Positions 18,867-26,399 are shown, counted from the first letter of the stretch. The stretch: 64,000 nt of DNA from Marivita sp. GX14005 (GCF_023370775.1 NZ_JAMCCQ010000004.1:186001-250000), one strand, 5' to 3'. Numbers and translations: made by a program. The notes: a model not told the origin generated them from the sequence alone.

Positions 18867-19085
18867 TCATCTCGCTCGGACGGCAGAGCCGGATGAGATA
18901 TCGCCGTAACCAAACGTCGCTGCGGCTTCGAACTGGCGCTCATCAAGTGCCGGGCGGATGGCATCCAAGGCTTCGCGCAGGTGATCCGATGCTTGCGCCA
19001 CGCCGGCCGCGTCGCCGAGGATCATGTCATCGATCGCGCGCAGGTCTTCGGCGCGCGCATCCAGGATTGCTTCGACGTCGCTCAT
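18867..19085 (-). CDS. Small hypothetical protein, third gene of the toxin-antitoxin operon
   Basis: 72 residues, mostly helical and acidic in the first two thirds ('VEAILDARAEDLRAIDDMIL', then 'GDAAGVAQASDHLREAL'). The ATG overlaps the antitoxin stop (ATGA), so it is translationally coupled to it. No family is recognised. Small helical proteins trailing TA pairs sometimes act as chaperones or extra regulators, but nothing here proves that. Confidence 0.5.
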   Translation of the reverse strand: MSDVEAILDARAEDLRAIDDMILGDAAGVAQASDHLREALDAIRPALDERQFEAAATFGYGDISSGSAVRAR

Positions 19086-19309
19086 GATTGGCGCGCATCT
19101 TCCTGGTCGAGTCGATCCAGAAGACGCAGCCCCGCCTCGGGATCGCCTCTGGCGGCACGCGTCCGGAACCGCGTTTCAAGATCGAACTCGGTCAGGGCGC
19201 GGGTCGTCAGCTCCTCGATCACCTTGTTGACGCTCACGCCCCGCGTCTTGGCGAGCTGGCGCAGCCGTTCGTGCTGCGCATCGGGCAATCTGATGGTCAT
19301 GACGCTCAT
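19082..19309 (-). CDS. Ribbon-helix-helix antitoxin
   Basis: 75 residues from the ATG at 19309, which overlaps the upstream PIN gene stop as ATGA; a start five codons earlier is possible but would lie deeper in the toxin gene. The N-terminal 'VMTIRLPDAQHERLRQLAKT', then 'RGVSVNKVIEELTTRAL', is a CopG/Arc-type ribbon-helix-helix. The C-terminal 'ETRFRTRAARGDPEAGLRLL' is the toxin-binding tail seen in antitoxins of PIN toxins. It would neutralise the toxin and repress the operon by binding the palindrome at 19742-19765. Confidence 0.8.
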   Translation of the reverse strand: MSVMTIRLPDAQHERLRQLAKTRGVSVNKVIEELTTRALTEFDLETRFRTRAARGDPEAGLRLLDRLDQEDARQS

Positions 19310-19737
19310 GTTCGTGTCTCCCATGCTTTCAAGAAGTCTCCCGCCGTCCCGGTCTCTATATCGTCGAAAGGCAGCTCCGCGCGCCGCAGATCGCGCAGGA
19401 TGGTTGTGACGATCCAGTCCGCGCCTCCGGCGACCGCCAGTTCGATCAGATGATCGTTGCCCGGATCGGGCAGGTTTTGCCGCCAGAGGTAATAGACCGG
19501 CGTCCAGGTGCTGACCGACATCAGGGCGTCGAACAGAGCCTCGCGCTCGGCGGCATCGAGCGCGGAACGCTGGAACAGTTCGTTGCGGGCCAGAACGCTC
19601 TCGTATTCCGCGAACAGGGCCGCACCGACAAGCGGCGACACCTGTCGTTCGAGGCAGAGGCGCAAGATGCGCCGTGATGCTCCGCCGTCCGACAAAAGAG
19701 CCGCAACGAGGATATTGGTGTCCAGAACAACGCGCAT
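19306..19737 (-). CDS. PIN-domain toxin (putative ribonuclease)
   Basis: 143 residues from the ATG at 19737; a GTG five codons earlier falls inside the operator palindrome. A PIN-domain start, 'MRVVLDTNILVAALLSDGGA', carries the first catalytic Asp. Glu in 'FAEYESVLARNEL' and Asp in 'LPDPGNDHLIELAVAGGADW' with 'IVTTILRDL' complete the acidic active site. This belongs to the COG1569-like 'putative toxin-antitoxin system toxin component, PIN family'. Such toxins are metal-dependent RNases. The toxin precedes the antitoxin, reversed from most PIN TA operons. It lies beside the CRISPR relic and the replication genes, which fits a plasmid-maintenance role. Confidence 0.82.
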   Translation of the reverse strand: MRVVLDTNILVAALLSDGGASRRILRLCLERQVSPLVGAALFAEYESVLARNELFQRSALDAAEREALFDALMSVSTWTPVYYLWRQNLPDPGNDHLIELAVAGGADWIVTTILRDLRRAELPFDDIETGTAGDFLKAWETRT

Positions 19738-19741
19738 GATT

Positions 19742-19765
19742 TTAGATAGCACATATGCTATCTAA
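19742..19765. promoter_or_regulatory. 24-bp palindromic operator of the TA operon
   Basis: Perfect inverted repeat with 10-base arms TTAGATAGCA and TGCTATCTAA around a CATA centre, a few bases upstream of the PIN start. Its size and symmetry suit a tetrameric ribbon-helix-helix repressor. It is the only such palindrome near the operon, so autoregulation by the RHH antitoxin is the simplest reading. Confidence 0.7.
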
Positions 19766-19885
19766 TTTCTAGCGTACTCCTGTGTTCCGCGTCAGGCCCA
19801 CATCCTGACCGCGATGTCCTGCTCTTCGCGGCCCTTGGCCCCTCGGCGCTTAACATTATGACCAATAGTGTTAGGACCGCGCGTT

Positions 19886-19982
19886 CCATAAACGAAACGA
19901 GGCGGGCCTCGGCCCGCCTCAACGTCGTGGATATTTCACCTTATCGCGGGAAAGACCACGAGGCTTCTTCTGCTAGAAGATG
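19886..19982 (-). ncRNA. tracrRNA of a type II-C CRISPR system
   Basis: Read on the minus strand, the segment starts with an anti-repeat (19959-19979). Twenty of its bases can pair with the 3' part of the CRISPR repeats at 23.6 kb, with one G-U pair. After it comes 'GCGATAAGGTGAAATATCC', carrying the ATAAGG nexus seen in Cas9 tracrRNAs, enclosed by CGTGG/CCACG. A 10-bp GC hairpin (19899-19920) with a T-rich tail ends it. A weak promoter, TTGACC-17 bases-GAGGAT (complement of 20011-20016 and 19988-19993), would start the RNA just before the anti-repeat. It lies directly upstream of the cas9 remnant and is transcribed away from it. Boundaries are estimated. Confidence 0.8.
19899..19920 (-). terminator. 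Intrinsic terminator of the tracrRNA
   Basis: Perfect 10-bp stem (arms GAGGCGGGCC and GGCCCGCCTC on the plus strand) with a two-base centre. On the minus strand it is followed by GTTTCGTTTATGG, a T-rich tail. It is positioned as the 3' end of the tracrRNA. Confidence 0.7.
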
Positions 19983-20036
19983 TACCGATCCTCCTCTACT
20001 CTCCACAAAGGGTCAAGGGGTTGAAGAGGTTGTGAC

Positions 20037-22230
20037 ATGCCCGTCCGGTTTACATTCGATCTGGGAACGACATCCATCGGTTGGGCGGTCTACGACCTCG
20101 ACCCTGTGCTTTGGAAGACCGTTCACAAGGCCAGGGTGACCGGCCTGCGTCGGCCTCATCAAATCTGCCGCGCGCGCCCTTGTTGAAACGCTCACCGAAA
20201 CCGGCCACGCCACCTATGGCGCCTATCTCTGGTCCCGTCTGAAGGCCGGAGAAGGCGTGCGGGTGCGTCCGCATGGTGACGGAGCCGAGAAACATTATGA
20301 GTTCTACCCGACGCGCGGAATGCTGGAGAACGAGTTCGATGCGATCTGGAATGAGCAGGCCCGGCATCACCCGGAGTTGACCGATGCGGTCCGCGACCGA
20401 CTGCGCGAAACGATCTTCTACCAACGCCCACTCCGCCCCGTCGATCCCGGCCGCTGCACCTTCTTTCCCCAAAAGCCCCGCCTGCCCCGCTGGCATCCGG
20501 CGGCACAGGCCTTCCTGATCCTGCAACAGCTCGGCCACCTGCGGATCATCCGCGAAACCCACGAGGAACGTCTCGACCCCGACAAGCATCGCGTCCTGTT
20601 CGACGCGCTGAACGGCGGGCAGAAAATGACCTGGACGCAGGTCCGCAAGACGCTTGGCCTGACATCGCAGGACGACACCGCCGCCGCCGAAAAGGTGCGC
20701 CTGCCCGACGGCCATCTCCGCTTCTGCCGCGAGGCGACCGATGCGATGGTCGCCGAAATGCGCGCGGACGTCATCACCTACAACGAAGCCGTCGACCGCG
20801 CCCCGCTCCTCTCCGGCATCGATTTCACCGACAGTCGCCCGGAAAAAGGCGTCTGCATCTTACCCTACGACAACGAGCTGGATCATATGCTGTCACCCGG
20901 CGAGGCCGCCGAGCTTGGCATCTTCGATCAGGAGGCCATGATCGAGCGGACAAAACACCTGCCCCGCAACAAGGCCTGGCGCTTCCTGCCCGACGCGATG
21001 GAGGTCTTCGAGGAACAGAAAAGCTTCGAGGACCGGCAGCTCCACGCCACCGGCTATCTGGCCAAGGTCGTGCGGGGCTACGCCGAAACCCTCTTCGACA
21101 AACAGGACGTCGATGGGACGGAACGCCGCCATGTCTGGATGCTGCCGGGCCGCATGACCGCCCTGCTGCGCCACCGCTGGGGCCTGAACCTGGGCGATCA
21201 CAACCGCAAAAATCGCGATGATCACCGCCACCACGCCATCGACGCCGCGGCGGTCGGCGTGATCGACCGCGGCATGATCGCCCGGTTGCAGAAGGCCGCC
21301 AAACAGCACGGCGCCAACGCCCTGCCCCGCGTCCTGCCCGCCCCGCCCGAACCGTTCCCGGGTTTTCGTGACGTCGTGATGGACGCCATCCGCGATGTCC
21401 GCGTCAGCCATCGTCCGCGGCATTCTTCGACGACCGCGAATGGGTCGAGGCCTTCAAGTCAGAACACGCCCGGTGCATTGCAGAAGGCGGGTCGCTATGG
21501 CCTTATCCGTGACCTGCCGGAAAATCAGGAGGCTCTGCTACACGCGAAAAAGGGCAAGACCGCCTATGTGAAGCGTGCCAACGTAGTCGACCTTTCGGCT
21601 TCGCAGATCCCTGTGGTGCGCGACCTTGCTCTACGGGCGCAGCTCAAAGAGGTTGCAGGAAAGGATGGCACGCTCGCAACCAACCTCGCCGAGTGGAGCA
21701 CCGAAACCGGCGTCAAACGCGTTCGCCTGATCGAACCTTTATCGGGTCTTCGACCGCTCCACGACAGCTCAGGTCAGGTGTTCACCCATCTTCGCCGTGC
21801 CGAAATCGCCTATCTGGACATCCTGGAGGCACCGGACGGAAAGTGGTTCGCACATGATGTGGATGTCTGGGGGCTTTATCTCGATACGGTTCGGGATTGG
21901 CGCACCGCTTATCCCGATGCCAAATTCATCATGCGTCTATATAAGGGCGATACCATCCAACTGTTCGACTGGGACAAGGAACGGAAAGAGATTGTTTTCG
22001 GCGCCAACTCTATCAAAGTCGTCCGAAAGCTGAATAATTCTCCGGATAACAAGAACGTCGTCCTCTTCGGCTCGAATGAAGCCGGAGACTTGGAGAAGCG
22101 GCATAAAGACCCGGAGGACGATTTCGAATGGGATTGGCCGCCATTCAATAGGCTCAAGCTCCGGCGCGCCCGGCGCGTGCGGATCGACGAATTGGGGAAG
22201 GTGCACACCATACCGCATGGCAAGGTGTGA
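20037..22230 (+). pseudogene. cas9: Degraded type II-C Cas9
   Basis: The ATG at 20037 starts a canonical RuvC-I segment ('MPVRFTFDLGTTSIGWAVYD'), but the frame drifts into a stop at 20184. From ~20138 another frame resumes Cas9 sequence without stop to 22230: REC lobe ('YEFYPTRGMLENEFDAIW', 'QRPLRPVDPGRCTFFPQ', 'LQQLGHLRIIRE'), 'LPRNKAWRFLPDAMEVFE', RuvC-III ('NRDDHRHHAIDAAAVGVID', ~21217-21270), and the complete C-terminal PAM-interacting domain ('DAKFIMRLYKGDTIQLFDW', 'SNEAGDLEKRHKDPEDDF'). The arginine-rich bridge helix, RuvC-II and nearly all of HNH are missing; only an 'ELDHML' trace near 20875 hints at HNH. Roughly 700 of the usual 1000-1100 codons remain. It cannot be a standard DNA-cutting Cas9. 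The later deletions keep one reading frame. Confidence 0.88.
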
Positions 22231-22270
22231 CGTTTGCAGGTGACCTGTCGGGCCCGGTTCGGAGGGTTCG

Positions 22271-23177
22271 ATGGTTGGACGGATACTGGAACTGGCGCGG
22301 GACAACACCGCCATTCACAAGTCACGCGGATTTTTGTCGGTGCGCCACGACGGCGCGGAAATCGGTAAGGCGGAGCTTGACGACATCGACGCCGTGCTGG
22401 TCTCGGGCCAGGGCCTGACCTGGTCCAACACCGCTTGCCCATCTCGCCGCGCAGAACGTGCCCGTCACCATCCTGGGGCCGAACTTCGCCCCGGTCGCCG
22501 TCGTCCTGCCGCTGAACGGCCATGGCGAACAGGGCTACCGCATGGCAGATCAGGCCGCCGCCCCCAAACCGCTCCGCAAACAGGTCTGGGCGCGGCTCGT
22601 CCGCCACAAGATCGCCGCCCAGGCCGCCGTGCTCGACCGCCTCGACCTGCCCTCGGAACGGCTGCACCGGCTGACCGCCGCCGTCCACTCCGGCGACCCC
22701 GCCAACCGCGAGGCGCAGGCCGCACAGGCCTACTGGCCGCTGCTGCTGGGCAAGGGCTCTCGCCGCGATACCAGGGCGGAAGGCACCAATGCCCTTCTCA
22801 ACTATGGATATGCCGTCCTGCGCGCCGCGACCGCCCGCGCCATCGTCTCCGCCGGCCTGCACCCCTCGCTCTCGGTCCATCACCGCAGCGGCGGCGATGC
22901 GCTCGCCTTGGCCGATGACCTGATGGAACCCTTTCGACCAACCATCGACTTGACCGTCCACGCCCTGCTTCAGTCCGGCGTCACCTCCGCCGAAGACGGC
23001 CGCGCCGACCTCGTCGAAACTCTCATCGCGCCCTTTTCAACCGATCAGGGTCGCTCGCCACTCTCCCAGGTGCTGTTCCGGCTGGCCCAGGGCGTCGCCG
23101 CAAGTTTCACCGCCCGAAAGGCCGACCTCGCCTTCCCGCGACAGCCGATCCCCGAAGACGACCCCGCCGATGCCTGA
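22271..23177 (+). pseudogene. cas1: Cas1 with a frameshift
   Basis: Type II Cas1. The first frame gives 'MVGRILELARDNTAIHKSRG' and 'IDAVLVSGQGLTWSNTA'; after ~22428 the homology moves to another frame, 'HLAAQNVPVTILGPNFAPVA' onward to 23177. Comparing with the expected 'NTALAHLA' shows two bases missing (or one extra) near 22427-22431. The catalytic parts are otherwise present: Glu in 'AEGTNALLNYGYAVLRAA', His and acidic residues in 'GLHPSLSVHHRSGGDALALA' and 'DDLMEPFRP'. Cas1 is the spacer integrase with Cas2. A ribosome site GGAGG precedes the ATG, and the stop overlaps cas2. A sequencing error would restore it, but the cas9 state suggests real decay. Confidence 0.88.
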
Positions 23178-23514
23178 CCTTCCTGCCCTCTCGAAGTACA
23201 AGATCATGTGGATTTGGACCCTGTTCGACCTCCCCGTCCTGACGAAAACGGAGCGCCGCCGCGCCACGAGATTCCGGAACGGCTTGCTCGATCTCGGTTT
23301 CGGAATGGTGCAGTTTTCGGTATATCTGCGCCATGCCTACTCCAAGGAAAAAGCTGATGTTATCGCCGCCAAGGTCGGCGAGCTGGTCCCCCCGGCCGGT
23401 CACGTCCAGATACTGTTCTTCACGGACAGGCAATATCAGCTCACACAGAGTTTCCACGGTCGCGCCCGTAGCGGCCCCGAGCAAAAGAAACCCGATCAAC
23501 TCACGTTATTTTAA
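23170..23514 (+). CDS. cas2: CRISPR-associated endoribonuclease-like protein Cas2
   Basis: 114 residues, intact. Ferredoxin-like Cas2 fold: 'MWIWTLFDLPVLTKTERRRA' with the conserved Asp of strand 1, 'FRNGLLDLGFGMVQFSVYLR' and 'VQILFFTDRQYQLTQSFHG'. It is the structural partner of Cas1 in spacer acquisition; type II Cas2 of this length is normal. It overlaps the cas1 stop by eight bases. It is the only undamaged cas gene here, so it is probably a leftover. Confidence 0.93.
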   Translation: MPDLPALSKYKIMWIWTLFDLPVLTKTERRRATRFRNGLLDLGFGMVQFSVYLRHAYSKEKADVIAAKVGELVPPAGHVQILFFTDRQYQLTQSFHGRARSGPEQKKPDQLTLF

Positions 23515-23555
23515 CAGATCGTGGCCCGTTTTTTCGACACGCCCGACAAGGAAAT

Positions 23556-23584
23556 GCCCTGCGAACCAAGAGGTTACGCAGGGC
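23556..23584. repeat. Strong hairpin between cas2 and the CRISPR repeats
   Basis: Arms GCCCTGCGAACC and GGTTACGCAGGGC pair over 12 bp with one bulged A and an AAGA loop. It ends three bases before the first repeat. On the minus strand, the direction in which the crRNA would run, it would lie just after the last repeat and might stop or stabilise the transcript, but no T-run follows it. Confidence 0.55.
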
Positions 23585-23586
23585 CA

Positions 23587-23688
23587 GTTCTAGCAGAAAA
23601 AGCCTCGCAGCCAAACCCGGACATTTTTTCCTGCCACACCTCGATTGCCTCGGTTCTAGCAGAAAAAGCCTCGCGGCCCTGTGTTCCT
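23587..23688 (-). CRISPR. Two-repeat remnant CRISPR array
   Basis: Two copies of a repeat start at 23587 and 23653, exactly 66 bases apart, which equals 36 + 30 as in type II arrays. The 26 bases starting at each point are the same except one A/G change. On the minus strand they end with GAGGCTTTTTCTGCTAGAAC. Beyond those 26 bases the copies differ, so one or both repeats are degenerate at the 5' (minus-strand) end. The repeat 3' end TGCTAGAAC resembles the extended -10 promoter found at the end of II-C repeats (as in Neisseria). One spacer (~23623-23652) can be defined. The minus-strand repeat pairs with the tracrRNA anti-repeat. Confidence 0.8.
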
Positions 23689-23883
23689 GAGGTTTTCGCT
23701 ATAAGTATGGTCGCGGCGCGATGCCGATCAGATCGGCTTGCAGATCGACGACAAGCTGCACCCCGTCCGGCCGAGTAAGATAGAATTTGTCAATTATATC
23801 AGTGCTTTAGAAGCGTAGACCTCGCGGTGTCGTCCACATCGGCATCGAGCTTGAGATCGTCCTTTCCGGCACAAGCGCCCTGC

Positions 23884-23901
23884 CCTTCCCCACGGGGAAG
23901 G
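23884..23901. repeat. par palindrome copy 1
   Basis: CCTTCCCCACGGGGAAGG: perfect 8-base arms, just downstream of the parB stop. One of five copies between 23.9 and 26.2 kb; a likely ParB binding (centromere) site. Confidence 0.65.
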
Positions 23902-23908
23902 TCGCCGC

Positions 23909-25024
23909 TTACGAGATGGCGTTCAGCAGCTTCACGATCCCCGCTTCCAGCTTGCGCCGCTCCACGCGGCTCAGATCGCGGTCGAGCTTCAGCGTCAACT
24001 GACCCACCCCGGCGGTGCATTTCACCCGCTCGCCCTCGTGCGAAAGATCGAACGTGGTGCGCGGACGGCGCGGCGGGGTGGTGGGCTGGCTGCCCCCCTG
24101 CCCTGCCCCGGCGGCCGGCCTGGGCGCGTTCGGCGCTTCCGGTGTGTCCGGGGCAGTGAAGGCGCGCAGGATCGCCAGTTCCTCACCGGCGCTGCGCGGC
24201 GCGCCGTCTTGCAATCGCGCCCTGAGCTCTGCGACGAGCGATGCATCTTCCTCCAGCCGCTTGAGAACCGCGAGACCTAGATTGCGCGGAATATCCTGCG
24301 AGAATTTCAGCGCCGGACCGAGCAGATCGAGCAGGCGCGAGAAGGCGCGGATATAGCTGCGCTTGTTGTAGGCGGCAGAGCGGAAAAGTTCCGTGACCGC
24401 ATCGTCAACACTCGTCGGCGCGGTGTCGGGATCGGCGGCGTAGGCGCGCGCGACCGTCGCCATTTCGGCGAAGGACAGATCCCTGCGGACGAGGTTTTCA
24501 TCGACCATGCGGCGATACATTCCGGCCAGGCCTTCCCCGTGGGGAAGGATGCCCGCCGGGATCGCGGCCCACTCATCAGACCCTGTTTCGGCGTATAGAG
24601 CCTTATATGCGCTCAGCCGCCGCCAACCCTGGATCAACTCGTAGCGGCCATCCTCGCGCTCCTCCACGCGGATCGGATTCGACAGCCCGACCTCCCGGAT
24701 CGATGCGATCAACTCGCCCATGTCCGGGTCCGCGCCGGGCGCGCGATCGCGCACAAGGGCTTCGGTGACGACATCGCCCAACGGGATCAGACGGGACACC
24801 AGCCCCGCCCTCTTGAGCCCGACATATTCATGCGCCAGCGCGTCGTTCTCGGCGCGGATGCGAGCCTCGGCCTCGGCCCGACTGCTGAGCGCGCCCGCGT
24901 TTTCGGCGATCGCGCTGGCCATCGGAGACCGGCGCTGCGGCGCGGTGTCGGGCGCTTTGGGTGCCTCTGCGGGGGCCGGTTCCTCCGGCATCTCGATATC
25001 GAAAATGCGTCTTTTGCGGCTCAT
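23909..25024 (-). CDS. parB: ParB-type plasmid partition protein
   Basis: 371 residues. A basic/Pro-Ala-rich N-terminus is followed by a ParB nuclease-like domain ('LIPLGDVVTEALVRDR', 'DMGELIASIREVGLSNPIRV', 'GRYELIQGWRRLSAYKAL'), then 'MVDENLVRRDLSFAEMATVA' and the helix-turn-helix region 'AAYNKRSYIRAFSRLLDLLG'. The C-terminus holds a Pro/Gly-rich linker and a dimerisation-like segment 'RVERRKLEAGIVKLLNAIS'. It binds centromere sites and works with ParA to partition the replicon. It lies 46 bases downstream of parA. The region between them, and parB itself, each contain a copy of the 18-bp palindrome. Confidence 0.9.
   Translation of the reverse strand: MSRKRRIFDIEMPEEPAPAEAPKAPDTAPQRRSPMASAIAENAGALSSRAEAEARIRAENDALAHEYVGLKRAGLVSRLIPLGDVVTEALVRDRAPGADPDMGELIASIREVGLSNPIRVEEREDGRYELIQGWRRLSAYKALYAETGSDEWAAIPAGILPHGEGLAGMYRRMVDENLVRRDLSFAEMATVARAYAADPDTAPTSVDDAVTELFRSAAYNKRSYIRAFSRLLDLLGPALKFSQDIPRNLGLAVLKRLEEDASLVAELRARLQDGAPRSAGEELAILRAFTAPDTPEAPNAPRPAAGAGQGGSQPTTPPRRPRTTFDLSHEGERVKCTAGVGQLTLKLDRDLSRVERRKLEAGIVKLLNAIS
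24531..24548. repeat. par palindrome copy 2
   Basis: CCTTCCCCGTGGGGAAGG, perfect 8-base arms, inside the parB coding region, where it reads as 'PHGEG'. Confidence 0.65.
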
Positions 25025-25045
25025 GCCTGCCTCCTCGTTTTCGGA

Positions 25046-25063
25046 CCTTCCCCGCGGGGAAGA
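25046..25063. repeat. par palindrome copy 3
   Basis: CCTTCCCCGCGGGGAAGA, one arm base changed, in the parA-parB intergenic space just before the parB start. Confidence 0.65.
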
Positions 25064-25070
25064 TCGTGTC

Positions 25071-26399
25071 TCATGCTGCCGGGCTGTTGCCCTGCGCCTC
25101 TTCCTCGGACAGCGTGCGCCAGGCCGGCAGGAGCGTTGCGTGATACTCCGCCCAGGCCTGATCGAAGGTCGCCCGCGCCCGCCGCCATGTCTCGCGCGTC
25201 ATGTCGCGATAGTCGATTTCGTAGACCGAACTCAGGAAGCGGTTGGATTGCTCGACCGCCCGTGTGGATTCGATCGGATGTTTGGCCAGCTTGTCGCCGA
25301 ACACCTTTCCAAAGGCTTCATACATCGCGCGGTGCAGATCGTTGCCGCTCTCGAAGCGGGTGAGCAGGAAGCGGATGTCCTGGAACGTCTTGGGCAGCGT
25401 CATCTTCCCCGTGGGGAAGGCCCCCTCGAACCCGGCGGACAGATCCTCCAGCGCCTCGGAGAGCTGACCGATGAAGGAGGTGGTGCTGTCATATTCCCAG
25501 TAACCCGGCCCCGACGGGATGCAGAGCATGTCGGCGGCGAAGACTGCGTTCATGGACTGGTAACCGATGGCCGGCGGGCAATCGAAGAAGATCAGGTCCC
25601 ATTCATCGTCCGGCAGCTGGTCGAGGTAACGCGACACGGCGGCGAAGAAGGACCATTCGGGATTGAGGTGCCGATACTGCGCGGAAGCGAATTCGACGAA
25701 GGCGGCATTGGCGCAGGAGGGGATGATGTCGATGGTCGGCCAGTTGGTCGGGCGGATGAAATCGAGGATGCGCAATTCCTGCAGGCCCAGGCCGCGCACG
25801 CTGTCGGGGATCGAGCGGCGGGGCAGGGCGGTGCCCGATTCGGCGGCGACGGGCGCGGCATTCATCCGGTCCGTCTCGCGCACCAGATCGCGGGCCATGA
25901 TGCCCCAGACGGTCTGCTCCTCGCTCACATCGGTGAGGCCCATGGAATGCGACAGCGTTGCCTGAGGGTCGAAATCGACGACGAGAACGCGGTAGCCGTC
26001 GAGCGCGGCGGCATGGGCGAAATGCAGCGCGACGGTGGATTTGCCGGCGCCGCCCTTGAAATTCGCGATGGCGGAGCGGAAGGCGCGGCCCTTGGGGCGG
26101 GCGGGCATGAGCGTCTTGCCCTTCACCTTGATCTTGCGGCGCAGCGTGTTCACCTCCTCAAGCGAGAACCAGCGCTGCCGCCCCTCGGGTTCGACCTTCC
26201 CCGCGGGTAAGGTCGGATCGGCGACGAGCCGGCCGCGAAAGGTGGACTGGTTCATGCCCAGGATCAGCTCGCTCACCTCCCAAGAGGAAAAGCGGCGCAG
26301 GCTCTTCACCTTCTCGGGCGAAAAGGTCTGCTCCCTGATCCAGCCCTGCATCTTGAGCGAGCGTGCCTGTATCTCCCGAAGGTCTTCATGCGTAATCAT
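25071..26399 (-). CDS. parA: ParA-family partition ATPase
   Basis: 442 residues. A MerR/HTH-like N-terminal DNA-binding part (~1-100, 'RFSSWEVSELILGMNQSTFR') precedes the ATPase: deviant Walker A 'FKGGAGKSTVALHFAHAA' (115-121), 'VLVVDFDPQATLSHSMGL', and 'DLIFFDCPPAIGYQSMNAVF'. This P1/RepA-type layout, large ParA with its own HTH, is typical of plasmid partition and self-regulation. It is divergent from the replication initiator across the origin region. Two palindrome copies are embedded in the coding sequence, encoding 'FPTGK' and 'LPAGK'. Confidence 0.93.
   Translation of the reverse strand: MITHEDLREIQARSLKMQGWIREQTFSPEKVKSLRRFSSWEVSELILGMNQSTFRGRLVADPTLPAGKVEPEGRQRWFSLEEVNTLRRKIKVKGKTLMPARPKGRAFRSAIANFKGGAGKSTVALHFAHAAALDGYRVLVVDFDPQATLSHSMGLTDVSEEQTVWGIMARDLVRETDRMNAAPVAAESGTALPRRSIPDSVRGLGLQELRILDFIRPTNWPTIDIIPSCANAAFVEFASAQYRHLNPEWSFFAAVSRYLDQLPDDEWDLIFFDCPPAIGYQSMNAVFAADMLCIPSGPGYWEYDSTTSFIGQLSEALEDLSAGFEGAFPTGKMTLPKTFQDIRFLLTRFESGNDLHRAMYEAFGKVFGDKLAKHPIESTRAVEQSNRFLSSVYEIDYRDMTRETWRRARATFDQAWAEYHATLLPAWRTLSEEEAQGNSPAA
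25403..25420. repeat. par palindrome copy 4
   Basis: TCTTCCCCGTGGGGAAGG, one outer arm base changed, inside parA (codes for 'FPTGK'). Confidence 0.65.
26195..26212. repeat. par palindrome copy 5
   Basis: CCTTCCCCGCGGGTAAGG, one arm base changed, inside parA (codes for 'LPAGK'). Confidence 0.6.

Noticed and set aside
21421-21512. Alternative-frame protein-like run ('AAFFDDREWVEAFKSEHARC') inside the cas9 remnant
   Set aside because: It looks protein-like but covers only ~30 codons, has no start, and the main frame continues as recognisable Cas9 on both sides; probably chance, possibly a tiny insertion.
22434-22918. Open frame running on from the start of cas1 in its first frame
   Set aside because: After ~22430 this frame turns into Arg/Pro-rich sequence with no Cas1 similarity, while the true Cas1 continues in another frame.
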